64,000 nt of DNA, taken from contig OY727097.1 of assembly GCA_963402885.1 (NCBI GenBank), forward strand, positions 30,745,401 to 30,809,400, read 5' to 3'. The stretch is from Antedon bifida (taxonomy: Eukaryota > Echinodermata > Crinoidea > Comatulida > Antedonidae). The notes beneath the pieces were generated by a model, which did no database searches, was not told the DNA's origin, and was given only the letters and a program-made list of their open reading frames with translations. The translations under genes and the position numbers were made by a program. Shown here piece after piece: positions 1 to 29,000 of the stretch (positions are counted from its first letter, which is position 1; the number at the start of each line of letters is the position of its first letter).

Positions 1-317
1 TCATGATTTACCACCATAATCATTACATCATGATTTACCACCATTTACCTCATATTCATTACATCATGATTTTACATAATCATTACATCATGACTTACCT
101 CATAATCATTACATCATGATTTTTCCTCTATGATAGTCATTACATCATTAACTTCATGATTTAGCCCCACCCCCACCCCCTCCCCCAAATCATTACATCA
201 TGATTTACCTCCTCCATACCATTACATCATGATTTAGGTCCATAATCATTACATCATGATTTACCTTCATAATCATTACATCATGATTTACCTTCATAAT
301 CATTACATCATGATTGT
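1..317. repeat. Minisatellite, ~27-bp unit
   Basis: A tandem array of imperfect units of roughly 27 bp built on 'aatcattacatcatgattta' followed by a variable ccttcat/ccaccat stretch. About ten units are visible from the left window edge, interrupted by a C-rich stretch near 165-187. The unit contains the near-palindrome catcatgatg. Units are similar throughout, with no distinct spacers. The array may extend beyond the left edge. Confidence 0.85.
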
Positions 318-2059
318 ATCAATAGTTACAATACATCAGAATTGCAGTAAGAAACATCTATACAATAATATTAATCTATATTCTATTTATATTTGTGTGC
401 GTAATCACAGCTGACCGACCACCAAATCATTGGAGGAATTCCATTAAATAATCACAGTAAAAATCAAGATATATTTACAAGCCATATGTTAAAGAAAATA
501 ACTACAAAAACATTATGTACTAATGGGGTCGTGCCTCTGTGCAGTCATGCATATCGAAAACAACAAACCATTTCAGAAATTTAAAAAGTTTTGTCCGAAT
601 ATCTCAGACACAATAATTAAAATTGGGTGCAATCAGTAAATTACAAAATATTTGGTTCAAATCCCAATATGGGGAGTTGTAAATGAATTCATACCAGATC
701 TATGGTTTCATTACCTATTTGGTACATTTATCGTACAGTATTACAAATCTATCAATAGCTTTTTACTTTAAATAGCAGTATTATAAACCAAACCATGTTG
801 CGCTCTTTTACACAGTATTGATAATATTTGTCACTAGGATTTTACCAAATAAAACGACCTCAAAATCTGCTAGAAAACTGTGGCCTTATTCACCAACCAC
901 AAGTGAGATATTTCCCTTAAATGTATTTCATTTAAATAAATAATTAAGTAGTTCCCTTAAATTGTATTCACTTTGATAGGAGATTTTTTGTTTAATTTTT
1001 AAGTGTTTCCCTTAGCCTAAGTGTGAATGGTGAATACGGCCACTGGACCCCAAGCTATCCAATTGTACGGCATGAATTGTGATCCCTCCCCTATCTTATA
1101 GGAGGCCATCCCTGATGTTCGAGGACATTTGTATGCCAACAGATCTGACTGCAGCACTCACTCACTCTCTCGTTCAACAATATAGCTTTTACTGATGACC
1201 TTTTAAAACATGAGCATTATGTCAGTCAATTAAAAAAACATAAAGTGCGATAAACTAACTTTTTTTTACAAAATCTTACATTTTAGTATTGTGGTGACCT
1301 TTAGATTCAGTTTATTCAACTCACAATAACAGTATGTACAATCAACATCATTCATTCGCTAGCAAACACTCTTATCTGATTGCAGTTCAAATATTAAAAA
1401 AAAATTTGTTACATTTTAGGATTGTTTTTGGGTCCAGTTTTGTGAGAATCAACTGCTGTTTAAATATATATGGCCTTCTTTGAATTAAAGTTCACTTTAT
1501 CAACCAGATTTGGCCTAATTTGCCTTTTGTTTAATTAATAATGAAATAAACCCACACAATATCAGTATCTGCATTATTAAATATTACATAAATAGTAATG
1601 ATTAATTATTCATTTATCAGCAGATAACATACATACCACCATATCAATTATAAAACAAGTATGCTTGAATTTTAAGTATTGCATAAATATGTTGACATAG
1701 ACTTCAACAAACAATGTGATAATCAACCGCGCCACACAGTAATTCAATTAGTGTCCTTAAATTTGATTGTTTTCCTTCACAACATATTTTTGGGTGAATT
1801 TTGACTGTATTTTGTTATGCATTTTGACATATGAATAAAGAATGTGTTTCCTTCACCCTATATTACTATTGAAACCCATCTGTAGTCACTAACATACCTT
1901 CTCCACTATTTAATATCACTGCAAAACATGTCATGCGAACTTAATGTGCGCTTAAGCGTGAAATCTATGCAGTTTATGTATTAATAAGAACCATATGATG
2001 TTAGTTGAAGCATGTGTACCGCAATGGCTTCCTAACATGGTCGTTTGCCAAAGTATACA
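318..2059. other. Intergenic, AT-rich; one MITE, no gene seen
   Basis: No ORF with recognisable homology and no exon-like segment could be supported here. It holds the MITE at 881-1042 and otherwise anonymous AT-rich sequence between the left-edge minisatellite and the retrotransposon fragment. Confidence 0.6.
881..1042. mobile_element. MITE with ggcc..attcacc termini (copy 1)
   Basis: A short inverted-repeat element. The left end reads tggccttattcaccaa and the right end reads ttggtgaata..ggcca on the opposite strand, with internal repeats of tttcccttaaat. A second copy with the same ends and interior occurs near 50019-50142, which supports a dispersed family. A 3-bp ctg duplication may flank it. 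No coding capacity. Confidence 0.7.
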
Positions 2060-3580
2060 ATCAATCAATCGTTCGATTTATATAGCGCCATTCCAACATT
2101 CATTGCTCATGGCGCTGTAGAAAAAATCAGAAAAGGTGAGTTTTGAGTAGTGACTTAAAGTGACTCAATGATGATGTGTGTTTATTGTTCAAGGGTAGGT
2201 GGTTCCAGAGTCTAGGTCCAGCAACACTGAAAGTCCGATCTCCCCAACTATGTTTGCTCCTCGGAATGTCCAGTAGCACCTGATGACTAGATCTTAGTTC
2301 TCGCTTTCCCTTCTTGACTGTCAACAATTCTGAGAGATATTTTGGAGCGCAACTATTTAGGCATCGGAACACCAGCAGCAGGATCTTAAATTTAACACGT
2401 GACTCCATGGGTAGCCAATTTAACTCTTTGAACAATGGTGTGACGTGATCATACTTTTTGGCACACATCACCAAACGAGCTGCCCAATTTTGCACCTTCT
2501 GGAGAGTCCGCAACTGCTTCTTTGGCAGACCATACAGCAGGGAATTTCCCATATCAAGCCGACTGGTAACAAAAGCATGTACAATCTGCTCTGTTGCACA
2601 CTGGTTCAAGTAACGTCTGATCTTGGCAATGTTACATAAATGGAAAATAGCAGATCGGCAGATTTTGTTGATATGTGATTCCATGGTCATTTTACAATCA
2701 AGTTGTACACCAAGGTTACGAACTTCTGTTGATGGATTGACTAGCACGCCACCAATATGTAGGCCATAAAACCGGATCTTTTTTCTCTGCTGAACAGAAC
2801 CAAATAGGATCACCTCGGTCTTTTTATCATTTAGCTTGAGGAAGTTGGAGCCCATCCATTTTCTAATCTCAGCAGTGCATGCTTCTAACCGTTTTACGGC
2901 GGACAGAAACTTGGTCTGGCAAGGCTTGACAGAAACGTAGATTTGTATATCATCTGCATAGAAATGATGACATAATCCGTGTCTTTGTATTATTTCAGCA
3001 ACTGGTGCAACATAGATGGAAAACAGCTGTGGTCCAAGCACCGAACCTTGTGGGACGCCACATAATAGAGGACGGTCATCTGATGAAACATCACCAATGC
3101 AGACGGCCTGGGTTCTGTTCCTTAGATATGATGTAAACCAAGACAATGCTTGATCTCTTACCCCAATATCATGTGACAATCTATGAAGAAGCAGTGAGTG
3201 ATCTACTGTGTCAAAAGCAGCCGATAAGTCTAGTAAAACTAGAATAACAAGTTCTTGATTATCTATTGATGTCAAAACGTCATTCTGAACACGTAGAAGC
3301 GCTGTCTCCACACTGTGGTTAGCTTTGTATGCTGATTGGTAAGTTTCATGGAGGTTGTGATTTGACATATGCTTAGAGAGTCTAGCTGCAACAACACGCT
3401 CAATAAGCTTCGAAACAAAGGATAAATTTGAAACAGGTCTATAATTTTTAAGAACTTCTGGGTTGAGGCCAGTCTTCTTCAGCAAAGGCCGTACATGTGC
3501 TTTCTTTAAATTCTGCGGTACTGTGGATGTGATAAGTGAAAGATTAATTACAATAGGTAACTTATGTAAAAACTACTGCA
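2060..3580 (-). mobile_element. Truncated CR1/L2-like non-LTR retrotransposon (reverse transcriptase fragment)
   Basis: The minus strand carries an open reading frame of about 450 codons (2127-3485, and readable in frame to about 3570) encoding a reverse transcriptase core. Motif A is [12 protein letters not shown], motif B' [10 protein letters not shown] and motif C FYADD. The thumb and C-terminal part has the typical LNWLP and VFRCLN segments and ends in KTHLF. The N-terminal endonuclease domain is missing: the frame meets a stop just upstream, so this is a 5'-truncated, dead copy as is usual for LINEs. The flank at 2070-2110 (gatttatatagcgcc) probably belongs to the element's 3' end. Family assignment (CR1/L2/Rex-like rather than RTE) is inferred from the motif style. 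It was probably mobilised by target-primed reverse transcription. Confidence 0.9.
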
Positions 3581-5379
3581 AAATTCTAACATGATTGGTG
3601 TGTTGTATATCTCAATCGCACGTTAGCAACAAAGTATTTCACCATTATTTTACCATTTTGTGATCAGATTTGGGCCTTAGTTAGTATAACTACAATAATT
3701 AAAATCGCATTTAAACATGTATTTGAAATACATGACTGAATTGGATTTACGAGAGCTCCCAGGATTTAGCTTAGCATTAAATGAACATAAAGAAACCAAC
3801 GCTGTCAATTATAAACTTTCTTAAACTATAATTATTGAGAAATGAGTTGAATCACTGATACTTTAAGCTTAATTGTGATTGGTTAATACTTTTGGTTTAT
3901 ATAGTAGAACCCCTATTAAGGGGACACCAACATAAAGTGTTCCCTTATGAACTGTCCCCTTAATAGGTGTCCTAACGGGGTGTTTCTATATAACCTTTTT
4001 AAGAAGTTCTACTTGCTGTATATTTGGGTGGCAACGGACCTAGACCCATTTCATGTATCATGTCCCAAATTGTTCATGTGATAAACTATGATAGTTCCCA
4101 CGTCTTTCTAACAGCGTCGGCGCAAGTGAGAAGCCATCATACATACGCATGTCCTTAACATGCGATGCTTTACCCATCATTCCACCCTTAATTCATCTCA
4201 CTTTTACCGCATTACTGACACACAGTATTAGCCAATATAAAACTTACACAACGTTAATATGTTAACACCAAATTTACGATGATATAACCACAGGATGTTT
4301 CCTCCATAAAATACACCACTTATGGTGTGTTAAAATTCATGATAAAAGTGTCTGAATGTCGTTAAACTGAACATAAGTTTCACAAGTTTGGGATAAGCGA
4401 TTTATGTTAAATTCATAAGTTTAATGGAAAACGCATTTTGGCAATGTTTTTCACATCAAAACATTGCCAGTATTAATGTCAAAATTTATGTGCATTTTTA
4501 TTCACAAGATAAACGCATTGAAAATAAGTAATAAATCAAAATTAATAAGCTTATGAATATGCAAATTAAAAAGCCACGGATGAGTAAGCTCCTTGGAAAA
4601 TAATATTTACAATTTATAATAAATGATGTTTACCTTGATGATAAGTAGATTCACAATTTGGCATGAGCAAAAATTTATTTAAAAAAACTGTAGAGCAATA
4701 TTGTTTCACAAGTAATTTATTAGAATACACGACTGTCCTCAAAACAGACACCCTTGTGCTGGGCCAAAATTGAACACTTTTGGACTGGCCCAAAAATGGA
4801 CACTCTTGGACTGGCCCAAAAATGGACACTTTTGGACTGGCCCAAAAATCGACACTTTTTGACTGGCCCAAAAATCGACACCATTTGGCTGGTCAAAAAA
4901 TAGACATCTTTGGGTCGAAATTCTGGAATTTTGGAGTGGGAGGCCAGTAATATATTAACATTTTTTTACACAGAAAGTGTACTGGCCTATCTGTTGGCAA
5001 TTTACCAGTTTTGGCCAAGTTTGTGCATGATAGACAAGGCTTTAATAGCCTTAATTATTTGATAGAAAAGGTTTGTAGATTTGTTTGTACACAGGCGAAG
5101 ACTAAGTACTGTAACTGGGAGAAATCTAAGTCTACATCAAAAGTAATAAAAACAATTAATTATTTAAACAAATATATTTACAATATGATCTTGATCAACT
5201 TTTCACACATTAATAATCATAGGCAGGCAACACAAATAACAGAAAACATTCAATTATCTCTTTCTAAAAAAAATAACACGAGGATGCGACATTTAGATTT
5301 TCGCATAATTAACCACCAAAAATAAATGAATTTTGGTTGCAAGCATTTTGTGAGTACTAGACACATGAAAACAAGAACG
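3581..5379. other. 3' flank of Smad1/5; two repeats, no gene
   Basis: AT-rich sequence between the retrotransposon fragment and the Smad stop codon. It holds a small palindromic stretch near 3905-3985 (cccctattaaggggacacc versus tgtccccttaataggtgt), whose motif partly recurs near 50160-50210, and the minisatellite at 4750-4905. The part next to 5380 should be Smad 3' UTR. Confidence 0.55.
4750..4905. repeat. Minisatellite, ~26-bp unit
   Basis: About six tandem copies of a 26-bp unit reading 'ttggactggcccaaaaa' plus tggacact or tcgacact. An 85-codon minus-strand ORF through it is just translated repeat (recurrent GQSKS-like peptide) and is not treated as a gene. Confidence 0.85.
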
Positions 5380-21791
<16,412 letters not shown>

Positions 21792-22147
21792 CTGAAATGA
21801 AATACATTATAAAAACTTTTATGGCTGATTTTATTACTATTAGGAAAACAATATTATATTTCAAATTATATTATGGCAATGCTAAAATAAGGTAGGCCTA
21901 GTATTGCAAATAAAAAAAATATTGATTTAGAAATGTGCATGTCCCCTTTTATTCAATTATTAAATAAGACTAGGCTAGGCCTATCTATACTATTCATCCT
22001 ACCAATCCATGCGTGTTGTGCATAATACAGTGTCAGTAGGTCTATTATTATTTATTAGGCTATAAATATTAAGGCTAGAGCCTGCCTACCTACTAGGTAG
22101 ACTAGCTTAGGCCTAGTTTACTTACTTTTAAAGTGCAGTAACGCCTG

Positions 22148-22818
22148 GGGTGTGTAGAAAGCGACGACCTCGAATTGGACGACCCCAACGACCTCGAATT
22201 GGACGACCTAGAATTGGACGACCCATAACACGAAACCGACGACCCCTACAGCCTAGCCTAGCCTAGGCCTAAGTGTGGTATAACATCCCGAAGCCGAACA
22301 TAGCCAAAGATCTTTAAACCATACCTTATATAATAATCGCAAGCAAGCAATTGATTGAAAAAATACAGAAATATCGCCATTTGATACTGAATGTGTCGAC
22401 ACGAACAAACGAACAGATATGGAACGCCAACGCCGCCGCTGAAAAAGGGGCCGTTTTGACCTGGTTTGCCATGTTTATGATATTTCGTGTGCTAATCGAG
22501 TCGAATGCAGTTTTAATGATGCACTCTTGGCGTTCCATATCTGTTCGTTTGTTCGTATCGACACATTCAGTATCAAATGGCGATATTTCTGTATTTTTTC
22601 AATCAATTGTTTGCTTGCGAGTATTATATAAGGTATGGTTTAAAGATCTTTGGCTATGTTCGGCTTCGGGATGTTATACCACACTTGGGCCTAGGCTAGG
22701 CTAGGCTATAAGGGTCGTCGGTTTCGTGTTATGGGTCGTCCAATTCTAGGTCGTCCAATTCGAGGTCGCCCGGGTCGTTGGAGTCGTCCAATTCGAGGTC
22801 GTCGCTTTCTACACACCC
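22148..22818. mobile_element. TU-like foldback transposon with tandem 15-bp outer repeats
   Basis: A 671-bp element made almost entirely of two inverted arms (22148-22430 and 22527-22818) around a 96-bp loop. The outer arm ends carry tandem units of 15 bp (gacgacctcgaattg), and the inner arm domains are unique sequence. A 10-bp direct repeat flanks it, gtaacgcctg at 22138-22147 and gtaacacctg at 22819-22828, one mismatch, consistent with a target duplication. This modular structure resembles the sea-urchin TU and Drosophila foldback elements. It lies in the Smad 5' intron. ORFs on both strands of the arms are mirror images of each other and are not genes. Confidence 0.88.
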
Positions 22819-23197
22819 GTAACACCTGGCCCTAACTTAGAGAGAGGCCAGACAACAATTAATAAATAAATGAAATGTTTCAATCAATCAATAATAATTG
22901 TAAAAAAGATCCTACTTAACCCCTAGCCTAGATAGCTAGCTAAACAACATTCTGCAATATCTGCCTACTAAAAGCTATAAATAGGCAAAATTGTTGTCAA
23001 TGTCATAAAATAATTTCATTATGTAAACACACTGCAAAATAGGCCGCCGCCTAGCTAGGCCTAGCCTATACCCTCTCGATATTATTTTCCCGCTGTTGAG
23101 GAGGATAAACAGCCTCACACCGTCACACAAACCAAAAAACGCATGTGGAGGAGTTTTAGACACAACAATATTATAAATTCACATCAACATAACATAC

Positions 23198-23400
23198 CTG
23201 ATTTATAAAAAAAATGCTAATGGAATTATTTAACAATAACTCGTATAAAGCAATCAATTACCAATGAAAAGATGTTTTCCTCGTCCAAATGACAAGAGTT
23301 TTTTTCTTCCGTTCATCCACTAATTCTAGGCTAAAATAGCTGAGACTGGTTGGCGACGAAATCAACGGACTGGAGAGGTTTTTGTGAGAGCGAGTCGAGC
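23198..23400 (-). promoter_or_regulatory. Putative Smad1/5 untranslated first exon and promoter region
   Basis: The donor at 23197 (cag/gtatgtt on the minus strand) would splice to the acceptor at 21792. The exon's 5' limit is not visible; GC rises modestly around 23340-23400. Inferred from splice signals only. Confidence 0.4.
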
Positions 23401-23591
23401 GAGAAGATACTTTGGCAGTTCACATACCATATCAATCCGCAACCAAAAATGATAAAATAGTATTTAATTGTTAAAGTTCAAAATGCATATTATGTAAAAA
23501 CTCAACATTTATAATTTCACATAATAGTATTTACTAATTTTAGAAAATTACAATTAGTGTAATATTTTTAATCGAGTCTACAGTAGAACTA

Positions 23592-23640
23592 TTTTATATA
23601 AAGTGTGTTATATGGGATTGACCTACGGAGCTGACGTCAT
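23592..23640 (+). promoter_or_regulatory. Candidate TATA + CRE promoter
   Basis: tttatataaag (about 23592-23602) is followed about 30 bp later by a perfect palindromic CRE, tgacgtca, at 23632-23639, then a short GC-rich stretch to 23700. It could start a plus-strand transcript divergent from Smad1/5, or be part of the Smad promoter. No coding exon follows on the plus strand. Confidence 0.35.
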
Positions 23641-24621
23641 CGAGAGGCGGCGTCTGGACGACGGAGGCACACAGTGAGCAAGAAGCCAGAGGGTGTTGAG
23701 CCTTCGTTGTCTATTGTTTGAAAAAAAAAGATTATTTTCCTTCCTGAAAAAAGGGGAAAGACTTTTTCCATAGAATAGGAAATCGTAGATAGGGACTATA
23801 TTTTAATTCTAAAAAAAGGAGACGTACAGACACCCTGAACTCGTTCTGAGTGACATAATTTGACGGACGGTGCGTTGCGTTTACTTTTTAATTATTGCGC
23901 ATCAATTTTTGGAAAGAAGTTAGTGTCATTATACGCGCTTTTTTAAAACTCTCGTTATCGGACAGTACCAGCCTGTTTAATATTCAATCTGTATGCAAAT
24001 GTCAATACATTTATATTATCTGGAGTCATTTTATCATTTCTAAAAAAAAACATTTTTTGAGCGTGATTTGATACGGTGTCCACCCAAATTCTTTTTTCTG
24101 ATCGTCAAAACGAGATACCCGTCTCTAGATATTCAGTGCACGGTTAAGTTTAATACACTCCAGATTGTAATTGTAAACATCATCATGATCTTTTAATTTA
24201 TCTAAAATACGACTGAAACATTAATCTATATACAGTATTAATATTGTCGTACAAGGATTAAAACATATTCCATTCAATTAGTTAGTCGATAATTTAAATT
24301 TTGACCAAGAAGATTTTCCTGCATGTCCCCCCATATGTTCGTTTTCATAGACTCAACTGCATGCCTCCCTATCATGGAATAATATTATACATTAGGTTTA
24401 AAGTTTCAGCAGTTTTACAAATAACATATAATACAACTTAACTTTCAGCCAATTTATAATAATTCACTAATTGATTTTATTAGTATAATTCATTAAACAT
24501 TATATAATAAGAGATGTCCATTTACATTTTCTTTTTGTTTGAACAAATTTATAGAATTGAAATTCACTGGTTGAGTTGAATCAAATACTTTGATACAAAA
24601 ATACTTTCAATATTTCATATA

Positions 24622-24750
24622 AAGCTCTGTCTACACTATCAAACTTCATGTGACAAACAATGTGATGTGTTCATAATGGACATGATGATGTCATATCATT
24701 ACCATATTTGCACACCCCACAACCTAGTTTGATAGTGTAGACAGATCTTT
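24622..24750. mobile_element. Palindromic MITE, copy 4
   Basis: Ends aagctctgtctacactatca and gatagtgtagacagatctt, flanked by TA. The interior is shortened relative to the full copies. Confidence 0.8.
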
Positions 24751-25239
24751 AGTTAAGTGATAATAATACTTCTTATGAACCAACAATCATGATTCCACAA
24801 CATTTTTTTTTCAAATATACGTAAGGTAAAAGTTTACAATACATTTATATGCATTTTCTCCTTCTCAGAAGAACAAACACAATATACTAACAATCATAGG
24901 CCTGCCACTGATAGTTCCAGCTCTACCATATTTAGCAATCACATCAGAACTGCAGTTACTGCAGTGAAACATTTTTTCTGTAATAAGATATGATTTTATT
25001 TATATTTTAAAAAAAATTACAGTGTGTAAGATTACTCTTATAAAAAAATTAAAAGATTATAGAGTAAACACATGTAATTACTGCAGTAAGTTCAGTATAA
25101 ACATTTTGAAGATTCTTGATATATATGTTCTCTAACTTTAAGGATTAATTAAGTACAATGTATAACATAGTTGCAGTGAGTCTATTGCAGGCTACTACAT
25201 AAGTAATACACTAACTACTGTACTTTAGCTTAGCCACAA

Positions 25240-25515
25240 GGCCTCAGTCATTAAAAGCAAGCAAATTATTAGACAACACATCTTTATATGTTTTCAACAT
25301 TATTTTGTCTGTCTAACTCATTGATTTAAACGCTCTCCTATTACAGATAATAAAAAACATTTAAAAGACTTTATTTGGTGGCCTCAGTCATTAAAAGCAA
25401 GAAAATTATTATATTAGACACATCTTTACATATTTCCTACATTTTTTTCAATATTGATTTAAACTTTCTCCAATTAAAGACAATAAAAACTTATAAAAAG
25501 ACTTAAACACACTTT
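25240..25515. repeat. Tandem duplication, ~139 bp x2
   Basis: Two adjacent diverged copies begin ggcctcagtcattaaaagca (about 25240 and 25380) and share the internal cacatcttta..tattt and gatttaaac..ctc segments. Confidence 0.75.
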
Positions 25516-25671
25516 ACTTGGTGGCATTTAATAAATGTATTAGTTTGATAATGTATGGTGGGATCCAACACTTGAATATTGGAAGGAGATTGGGATCAAA
25601 TGCTCCATGTAATGATGTCAACAGCGAGAAACTCACCAATTACAGGATTACAAGCTTTTAAAACCAAACAA

Positions 25672-25803
25672 TAAATCTCATTTGAGGCTTAGGGAGTGGA
25701 GTTGAAAGAGTCGTGAGTTACAACCCTGGCACTAGGTCAGGATTGAACCCCGGACCTTGGGATTGGAAGGCAAGCATGTTAACCACCAAGCTACATCTCC
25801 ACT
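25672..25803 (-). mobile_element. tRNA-derived SINE, copy 2
   Basis: Same sequence as the copy at 10320-10446, with A-box- and B-box-like elements on the minus strand (gtagcttggtggttaa, ggttcaatcc). Confidence 0.7.
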
Positions 25804-26070
25804 GCAAGATCTGAATTTATTTATTAACAGTAAAAATTGCTGTTGTCTTTGGTAGGATAAAAACTAGGCCACCATAATCACATTACATCATAGTTCTCTC
25901 GGGGAAGATAATGAATTTTGGTACATAACATAACAGTACCATAATATCATTCATTTATTAAGTGAATCTACTATGATAATTGTCAAATTGGGATGCTAAA
26001 ATTATTACATTTTCAATTTTGGAATTTGTAAATGTGTAAATAAGACGCCAAACTAAAAAATGCTGGTACG

Positions 26071-29000
26071 TTATTCACGCTTGCTTTTGTCTGTTATCGT
26101 CCACGCGCCAATCAGATAACGAAGTCGTATAAGTAGAATATCTTTTCCCATCTGAATCCAACTGAAAACTGGAACCATTTTGGATCCTATGGGATAAATA
26201 TAAATATGAAAATATACCAATTGAGATTAACAAATATCATTCGATCAATACTGCTTAATGGACCAATCTTAGTCAATTAATTGGATTTATAAATTTCACC
26301 ACATATGACAAAATACCTCAGCTCAAGTTAACAGGGAGATGTTATAGGGTAATATTTACACCATATAATTCAGGGTTTGGGTTAGGCTATCTTTAACATC
26401 GACAATAATCTCTTGTCCCAACTATCCTGTCGATAAAAAGCTCGCGTCCTGGCAAGCTTTTAAATTACATTTAAAACATTACTTATTACTTTCCAAGTAA
26501 TATGTAGTAAAAAGTGTGAAGTCTGCATGGCATCAAAGCATAACATAGATAATGTGGTTGGTATCACATTCAATGACCTTTGTTTAAAAGTATAACAAAG
26601 CAATTATAACTTTATTAATGTGGCACATGGTATATTTTATGATTATGTTAATTAGGTAATTTTTATAAATGGATACATATATTTGCATATTACTGTACGT
26701 AATGTATCCACAGGGGAGGCAGATGATTCATTAATTCTGGGATTTAACATCTTTGAAATTGGATCTTTGTCATCATTAACACGTAAACCTATTACTATAA
26801 TTTATCATAAATGTATTCATTTCCTTATTCAAATTAAATATGATATCTTTATCAGGGGCACTGGTAGATTTAATATACCAAATTTGGTGTAGTAATGCGT
26901 TATACTAAAAAATATACTGTATATCACAATAATAAGCAGTCCGATTATTCCTGTAACTTTGGCTTCCTATGGAGTAGGGCTCTGTGCATGACAGATAATC
27001 TATTTATGGCAGGGGCAAACGCAATGACAACTGGTGATGCCGTTAAGCATAATATATTTTTATGTTAAACCAACCATCAATTTCTTGCCAGTTGACAGCC
27101 ACTTCGGCTATTGGAATGTTGAGGCATTGTGCAATGTAAAGAAGTTCCACATCAAATGCCCTACCAAAAAAAAAAAATTACATTATGACCATCCCCCACC
27201 AAATTCTTTAGGAGCATGGTGTGGAGGGTGGTTGGACACTCAGTAAGCACAAAAAACCAACTAAAAGGGCGTCGGTTTAGGAGAACCATCGACACCATTG
27301 GAAGATATTTCTTATGCCTGTATATCGTATCCAGTGAGTATCAGCTACACCCTTACGATCCTTTAGGTCATGGTACAACTAGACTACAAAATAAAGTAAA
27401 ACTGACCATCTATTGACGTGTAGACTAGTAAACACTTGGCTAGCTGCTTTCCTTGATAGAAGCTTGAAACCACACTGTGTATCCTTGATGCCTCTAACAC
27501 ACAGGAACCAGACAAGAAAATGAAAGCCGTACATAAGGATTGTACGGAAAAAAGACCTCTGAATATTGGAAAAAAGAAAACAAGTAAAGAGGGTGGTACC
27601 ACTGTCTTTTGCCAAGGCAATCTAACAGCTTCAGAGATCAAAGGGTTTATCTGTGGCTGCAACATGATCAGTTCCACATCCTTTAACAGACACCGCGGAG
27701 AATATGTACACAGTACAGTTATGATGGTATTGTTGCAGCCAGACATAAGATCAAAGGACTGTAACAAGCGCCTATCTTAACAAGGCGAGCTCAGTGTCCT
27801 GTTGTTAGATTGCCTTACTTCTACAGAGCCAAATGTATATCGTAAAAGTGAATAAATGTCTTTACAAGCAATGTTATCAATACCTCTGCTACAGCTTCTG
27901 ATTGTAAATGAGCTCTTGACCCACAAACTATACCCATCTCATTCTGCAATAAACAAAGGTCAAATTTCACAACAAAATAAAATGATTTAATAAATATTAA
28001 AAATAAGTATTAATATGTTATTGTTTATTTTTCAATTAGCTGATAAAAGTTCTGTAGAATCCAGGTTTAGTTTATTTCAATTTCATTATCTGATTCAAAT
28101 CAAATAATGATCTGATTAATGCGATCATTTTAACCTTTGACCCAAGATTTATAATGTGCAATTTTTATATTTGTATTATTTCTTGAATACTAACTGAATG
28201 GAAATGTCTAGATTTGATTGTTTTGAGTTTTATTGGCGATTGCAGCAAACATTGTTGAATGTGCAATCACATCTAGTAGTCTATATCAAATTACAAAGTA
28301 ATTCTTACATCATTTTTTAGTAATCCTTGCAAAGCTTTATCCATGCTCGTATAATCCTCAAACTTTGTAGCCCCATCTGCATCGGCAAAAAGTATCTTGC
28401 GCCCTCTGGAGCTAAAAACACCTAACCTGACTGCACCACCTTTGCCCCGATTCTGAGCAAGTGTAAGTACTCGTACTTTGCTAATGCTCCATTTTTTGCA
28501 ATATTCTAAAGCAACCTACAGAAAAGAGAAAAAAAGTTTAGTTGAGCTCTCACTGATAGTGAGTACCATTGATAGTTCATAGAGGGTTCCATTCATAGTG
28601 AGTTCCACTCATAGTAAGTTCCACTCTTAGTAAGTTCCACTCATAGAGAGTTCCATTCACAGAGTTACACTCATAGTGAGTTAAACTCATAGTGAGTTCC
28701 ACTCATAATCAGTTCCACTCATAAGTCATTATTCAAATTTTAAATGGAGAAATTTATTAATGCTGGGTCTAATGTCACATGTGTTTTCAATTATTTGAGG
28801 AGGGATAATGGTGGTTCATTATCATGTTCACAAGAACACAAACATATAGGAAACTGACAAACCTGTGAAGTTTTATCCTTACTACCATCATCAACTACTA
28901 TAATTTCATAAGTAAAAGAGGACTTTTCTTTCTGCAAAAACAATTATATTTAAAAATTAAAACATATCATATACTTAAGAAAGATATAAAAGATCAAAGC

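Larger units (their letters stand above)
23401..26070. other. Intergenic between Smad1/5 and ALG5
   Basis: No coding exon recognised. It holds a TATA/CRE-containing candidate promoter (23592-23640), a MITE copy (24622-24750), a roughly 139-bp tandem duplication (25240-25515), a SINE (25672-25803) and the ALG5 3' UTR with a minus-strand AATAAA at 25954-25959, about 112 nt after its stop. Confidence 0.6.

Noticed and set aside
1-317. Regular repeats resembling a CRISPR array
   Set aside because: No distinct spacers, units are degenerate head-to-tail, and the genome is animal; it is a minisatellite.
2127-3485. Intact host or viral polymerase gene
   Set aside because: RT motifs are of non-LTR type, no endonuclease, RNase H, integrase or LTR is present and the frame stops just upstream: a truncated LINE.
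4614-4871. 85-codon minus-strand ORF
   Set aside because: Translated 26-bp minisatellite, no start context or splice partners.
22326-22704. ORFs of 70 and 117 codons on opposite strands
   Set aside because: They are the two arms of the foldback element read through; their peptides are mirror products of the inverted repeat with no domain.
27520-27780. 86-codon plus-strand ORF over ALG5
   Set aside because: It overlaps a conserved ALG5 exon antisense and the rest is intron; no homology.
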